Positions 59,165 through 64,000 of a stretch of DNA of 64,000 nt are shown here, piece after piece. Source of the stretch: Cercis canadensis (Eukaryota > Streptophyta > Magnoliopsida > Fabales > Fabaceae). The stretch is taken from the NCBI GenBank assembly GCA_003255065.1, contig QAOA01001821.1:62001-126000 (forward strand), in the 5' to 3' direction. Below the pieces are notes generated by a model. The model saw only the letters and a list, made by a program, of their open reading frames with translations. It made no database searches and was not told the DNA's origin. Each line of letters begins with the position of its first letter. Position 1 is the first letter of the stretch. A program made the position numbers and the translations under genes.

Positions 59165-59705
59165 CGGTCTAAAAAATCATCTCAACTCGAACCGATTAGA
59201 CCTGTGCTCACTCTTAGTTGTTATCCAATTAAAAATGTCACTTCAAAATATTTCATACAACCTAAACTCAAATTTGAAATTCTTGTATGTTAAAATCCTT
59301 TGTTTCTACTTCAAGATGTCTTTCTTTCTTTCTTTTTTCTTTTTGTTACCAAGATGTATTTCTTTGATCTCTTCTTACTAGGAAAGTTTAGTCAGCAAAA
59401 AACTTAACTTCGTATAAACACTTAGAAAAATAGATATATAAGCTAATTAAAATCCCAATAATTTTTAATATATGCCAATTATATCAAACCCATCATAAAA
59501 GATTCATTCATATTTTTTAGATTTATGATTTGTAATTGAGAAATTAGGGTTTTAATTATGTTATTAGAAAAATTTATGTTTACTTGTTTGGGTTTTAGGA
59601 TATCTTATAATCAAATGGATTAAGATTGTATTCCTATCACGATTAAGAACACTTGGCTATTCTTATTTAGATTACTTGTCCTAGTAGGATTAGGATTAAT
59701 GAATC

Positions 59706-59744
<39 letters not shown>

Positions 59745-60780
59745 GGCATCTTTGCTCCAAATCCTCTTTCTAGTCCTGATTTATCTTGCATCTCTTGGAT
59801 TAACAAGGTACTAATCCAATTTTACAATGAAATCAGCACTTTTTATGTGAATTTTCTTTTTCACTTTTTGTGAGATTCTTAACATAATCTACCAAAAAAA
59901 AATGATTCCTTCTTATATTTGCTAAATATAAACTTTTATGTAATTATTGTAGTTATTTTTTAGTCATAATTTATGTTGCAAGCAATAGAAGTGACTATAT
60001 GATTCAGATTCACCACTTTCCACCTTTAAAGGTGGAATAATAGGCAAAAGAACTGGTTATAAATTCAGTTTGTGACAACATAGGATTTCTTAATGTAGTT
60101 GGTAAAGTCATATGAGTGTTAGGTTGTAAATGACTTTTTGTATAACTGTGGTTGCAAATTTAAGAAAGTCTTTCATGGTGCCCTAAACTAAAAGTTAGAA
60201 ACAGAGGGATGAAAATTACTTGATTGCAACAAACATATCAAATTAAGATAGGTGATGACTTAAGAATAGAGGTATAATTTTCTTTTCTTGTATCTTGTTG
60301 TTATTACAAAAATAAGAATTAATTGTTTGTGAGCTTGTGAGTTCTGTGTTCAAATTTATTGTCGTAGCCAAAGTACGAAAAAAAATTAATTATTTTTTTT
60401 AATCCAATGTTTGTGGGTTAAATAATAAAATCTAATTCTCTTATTTTTCTCAAATTTATGATTTTTAGCAACAAGAATGAAGAGTGTGATTACAAATTCC
60501 AGAAACCACCTTGTTAATATTTCCAAATATTTAAGATAAAGCCAAATATACTATGACTCAGATCTTAGACAGTTTATCAGCAAAATATGCAAAATTAGAA
60601 TGTAACATGAAATGGTTAAGATTTTAAAATTTTTGGAAACTTTTGCCTTGAGGGATGCTCTGACCTTTCCAGCATTAGAGAAAACAGTAAGGGCGGCCTA
60701 AACCATACCATTTTCTTCAACTTTAGATTTATTTATTAAGAAAAAGCCAAAATGACAGTGTACCATTCAAAAGTTTACAA
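59165..60780. other. AT-rich intergenic DNA, possible old LTR
   Basis: 59570-59830 (GATTAAGATTGTATTCCTAT, (TA)n at 59708-59740, GCATCTTTGCTCCAAATCC) is laid out like a copia-type LTR with a TATA region, but I found no matching target duplication. No gene seen. Confidence 0.3.
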
Positions 60781-60827
60781 AATATTATATAAAAAATTAT
60801 GTGAGTACNTATTATATGAAAAATTAT

Positions 60828-61212
60828 GTGAGTACTATGCTACTCTCTAAGAGGCTAGTGCTACTCTTATCTTAGTTGTATGAGTTTGGATGAGATCTAC
60901 ATAATAATTTTGATATTGTTATTAATATCTTAAAAAATTGAGTCACTCGGTATGTCTTAGAACATGCAATACCTTAAAAAATGTAAGAACAACAAAATAT
61001 AAAAAAATATGCTAAGAAATAACTTTTTCAAATTTACTTTTATGTCGTTCTTATATTTTATAAAAAATTGTGTGTTCTGACACATATTAAATAACTCAAT
61101 TTTTTGAAATCTTCATAACAATACTAAAATTACATTGTAAGTCTCACTGAACTCACCTAAAAAGAGTGGGTAGTGCTACCCTCTAAACTTAGAGTTGTAG
61201 CATAACCCTCAC
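60828..61212. mobile_element. Foldback MITE (385 bp) upstream of the AAA-ATPase gene
   Basis: Ends GTGAGTACTATGCTAC and GTAGCATAACCCTCAC are imperfect inverted repeats. Arms mirror inward for about 170 bases (left ATTGAGTCACTC, TAAGAACAACA; right TGTCGTTCTTA, AACTCAATTTTTTG). An N at 60809 just outside separates two copies of a 26-base stretch. Confidence 0.75.
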
Positions 61213-61418
61213 TAAAAAAATTATTACCAACTAAAAAGGATAATATAATATCAAATTTCTTTTAAAAATAAAAAAAACCAAAAAGACAAATGGAGAATGA
61301 GAGAGAACCCAGATTTGGTTTTCCCACACCTTTAAAAGACACGAATAATCCTGCTTTTCCTTTCAATATTTGGTTTTGGTTCCCGGCAAGCATTTAACGT
61401 CCATTAGTTATGGCATGC

Positions 61419-61427
61419 TATATATAG
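61419..61427 (+). promoter_or_regulatory. TATA box of the AAA-ATPase gene
   Basis: CTATATATAG, about 275 bases before the ATG at 61698. Implies transcription from about 61450 and a leader of about 245 bases. Confidence 0.55.
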
Positions 61428-61697
61428 CTTGAGGAGGCCAAGCACAGAGCCAGTCATCACCTGTCAAAGGCCTTAGACCAACGTTGTATTCGGACGTCTC
61501 TAAACAATTTCTTCTCCAAAATATCTGATGCCCATTTCTCTGATTCTTCAAAACTCGTTGAATCACTGATACAGTTTCTGCAACTTCTGCAAATCCTGAT
61601 ACCCTTTGGCTAAAAATCGCATACCAGCTCCTAAAGGAGCAAACTTTCTTGCTCAACAGGGTCTAACCGTTGTGGATTCTGCATAAAGGGGTCCGTG

Positions 61698-64000
61698 ATG
61701 GAGCAGAAGCACGTTTTGTTGTCAGCATTGAGTGTTGGGGTTGGGTTGGGAGTGGGGCTTGGATTGAGTTCAGGGCAGACCGTGCAGAAATGGGTTGGTG
61801 GGAATCGCGAGTCCGGTGAGGTTTCTGGGGAGCAGATTGAGCTGGAGCTCATGAGGCAGGTCGTTGATGGCAAGGACACCAAAGTGACATTCGATGAGTT
61901 TCCTTATTTCTTAAGGTAATTTAAGATTTCTGTACGGAAACTTAATTTGATGTCTGTGACATCTTTATTTTTGTTGTCATTTTGTCTCTGCAAAATGATA
62001 TATAAACTATATCAGCGTTTTTGGGTATAATTGCATTTATTAATGTCGAAAAGCTGGCTAGTCAAAGGTTTTGTAGACATGGATCTGTTTGAGGTTGACT
62101 TGTTAAATTTCGTGGGAATCTGCTATGATTCTTTTGGTACAGATAAATTTTGATGGAACTTGTTTCAAATTTGAGCTGACTTTCCATATAAGGCTTCATT
62201 ACTGGTGTTTTCTCAGGTTGTTTGTTATTGAGTTGACCTGTGCTCCTCTGTCAACCCCAAGCGTTCTTAGATTTTTTTTTGGCGTAGTGAATATCTATTA
62301 GATCAGAACAGATGAGAAATTGCAAGAAATGAATGATGTCACTTTCCTGATAAGTATGTGTAGTGTTCTGTCTGAAATAGACAAAAGGATGGACCTGCTT
62401 CCAGAAATTCATCTGTAAAATAAGAATTTGCATTTCATGCAATCAAAGGTACCTTAATTGGATATACAAGATTGTCCTGAGATCTAGAGCTTATCATGGC
62501 AATTGCTCTTTTTGTAGTTTTCTTTAGGTTCAGAATAATTCCCTGGTATTACATAGCTTTCCTTTCCAGCTTCATCCTCTTTATAGAAGATGTAACGTGT
62601 ACAGTTTTTGTTTTCCTATGCTTCTTTCCTAGTTGCAGCTGCAGTTCTGATTCACAGAGCATATAAACAGTGATTAGAATAAACTTGCACGCTTGAAGAT
62701 ATATAATTGATGCCAGCTGACACTGAAAGATCTTACTTTAGTTTGCTGAAAACTTTCTATATTTGAAGACTGTTATGGGATCCCATAAGCTTCAGAAGTT
62801 CCTGTTAACAATATGCTTATGTGGTTTAGAAGACCGGGGTTTTGAAATTGCAGTTTCATTGCTAAGATTTATTGTAACATGCAGTCTTTCATAGTCATTC
62901 ACTTTCTAATTTCTTACTTATTTCCTGCTGCTCTTATACTATCTTGTTTGTAAGTCAGCTGTTGATATATACATGCCGTTAGGAATTTTGAAGATATAGA
63001 AATGTGATATTCATTGTTTAAGTACCCAGAAAAAAGAAAAAGAAAAGCCTTCTATCTTCTTAGCCTTTTGAAGGGGTATTAACACTTATTGAACCTGAAC
63101 TCTGGCTTCTTTGTTTTATATGTTCCAAGGATCACACACGACTTTGAGTCAGTCATCTTGGTCTAAGCAATAATTGAGTTTCTATTGGAGGATTAAGTAA
63201 GCTATATAAGAGTTATGTTTTCAGTATTGTGGCCTAACTTTAGCATAGCTCTTAATATCTCAGTCCTTATCTTCTAAGTACCAATTGAGTTTTCATTTAA
63301 GGAGTAAGCAAGCTTTATAATAATGGCGTTTTCTGAACTTTGGCCTATCATTAGCAACTAGCTTTATATATATGGTGCTTAAGTCAGTTCACAGGCAGAT
63401 AGGGTCTAACTTTGGAGAAATTAGCTGTTCTTCAGACCTTAAATAGTGGCTATTTAAATACGATGTTATGGTTTTTGTTTAAAAGTATAGAAACTATGAA
63501 TAACTACTTTCCTGATTGCATCATATCTCATGCCCCCATTATGATGATGACAATGACAGTGAAAGAACCCGAGTTTTGTTGACAAGTGCTGCATATGTTC
63601 ATTTAAAACATATGCACTTCTCCAAGCACACCCGGAACCTTTCTCCAGCAAGCAGGACTATTTTGCTTTCTGGACCTGCAGGTATATTGTGTAAAAGTTT
63701 TACATGTGCAAAAATATGTGTTTGAGTCTAGATTTTAATCATACTAATATGATTTTAAATTTTTGAAGAACTTTACCAGCAAATGCTTGCCAGAGCTTTA
63801 GCACATTCCTTCGAGTCAAAGTTGCTGTTGCTAGATGTTACTGACTTCTCCTTGAAGGTAATTATTTACAGTTTAAACTCTGTCAGATTTGATTTGTGAG
63901 TGCAAATATTCATACCTGTAATGTTTCCCATTGTACAGATGCAGAGCAAATATGGTTGTGCAAGAAAAGAACCTGTAAGTTTTGTCTGCTCTGCTTTAAG
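61698..64000 (+). CDS. N-terminal part of a DAA1-like AAA-type ATPase (runs off the window)
   Basis: Inferred exons: 61698-61915, 63560-63681, 63769-63857 and 63939-63974, all junctions in phase, giving the first 155 residues. Start at MEQKHVLLSALSVGVG; an upstream GTG is not used in plants. The N-terminus is hydrophobic and glycine-rich (SVGVGLGVGLGLSSGQ), a likely membrane anchor. Next come QIELELMRQVVDG, then ERTRVLLTSAAYVHLK, NLSPASRTILLSGPAE and LLLLDVTDFSLK. This order is that of plant AAA-ATPases of about 830 aa related to Arabidopsis DAA1 (At1g64110, from memory). SGPA is the region where the family has a degenerate nucleotide-binding-like loop; the AAA core with Walker motifs lies beyond the window. 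The biochemical role of the group is largely unknown. The first intron is 1.6 kb. Confidence 0.88.

Noticed and set aside
1-64000. CRISPR array, phage, plasmid, operon or biosynthetic cluster
   Set aside because: None of the hallmarks is present; the window has plant split genes and transposons. I looked for a novel defence-type system and did not find one.
1-64000. Known conserved plant microRNA precursors
   Set aside because: I scanned by eye for mature sequences of common families (miR156 to miR172, miR390 to miR399, miR408, miR482) and saw none; the hairpins present look like MITEs.

Overview
The window is nuclear DNA of a flowering plant, most likely a woody or perennial dicot. It is AT-rich, with split genes using GT-AG introns, TATA boxes about 30 bases ahead of short 5' leaders, chloroplast-type N-termini, and plant-only families (SLAC/SLAH anion channel, MAKR/BKI1-like regulator). 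It also carries plant LINEs with a C-terminal RNase H domain, CACTA and Mutator-type miniature elements, and solo LTRs. I cannot name the species. No bacterial, viral, CRISPR or operon-type system is present.

Five protein-coding genes can be supported. (1) At 1-87 (-), the first 29 codons of a secreted or membrane protein that continues off the left edge. (2) At 8466-15735 (+), a four-exon plastid-type CAAX/CPBP (Abi) membrane protease, with a 3.9-kb last intron. (3) At 18516-19310 (+), a membrane-associated kinase regulator of the MAKR6 type. (4) At 31772-34231 (-), a five-exon slow anion channel of the SLAH2/SLAH3 type. (5) From 61698 (+), the first four exons of a DAA1-like AAA-ATPase that runs off the right edge. 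Genes 3 to 5 resemble a neighbourhood that recurs, in part, in Arabidopsis (MAKR and SLAH genes close to DAA1-like ATPase genes), so this looks like an ancient gene block stretched by transposons.

The rest is repeats. 2.5-7.8 kb is one 5'-truncated LINE with endonuclease, reverse transcriptase, zf-RVT and RNase H domains and a few stop codons. 22.5, 30.5 and 45.5 kb hold LINE 3' ends reduced to RNase H relics. 40.8-43.6 kb is a 2.8-kb solo LTR sitting inside a duplicated segment whose empty counterpart survives at 51.2-52.0 kb. 55.5-55.8 kb is a 296-bp solo LTR with a perfect 5-bp target duplication. 47.0 and 50.2 kb are two 370-bp palindromic Mutator-type MITEs, each with a perfect 9-bp target duplication. 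A separate 210-bp MITE family has four copies (2.2, 28.3, 57.5, 58.7 kb). Further foldback elements lie at 1.25, 48.9, 57.8 and 60.8 kb, mini-CACTA elements at 25.3 and 47.9 kb, and SINE-like units at several places.

The window contains fifteen isolated single N characters. At least seven sit between two near-identical direct copies of 26 to about 443 bases, which is the mark of overlapping contigs or haplotypes that were abutted and not merged. These copies are probably assembly artefacts. They break the LINE reading frame and inflate intergenic DNA, and they should not be read as biological tandem repeats.
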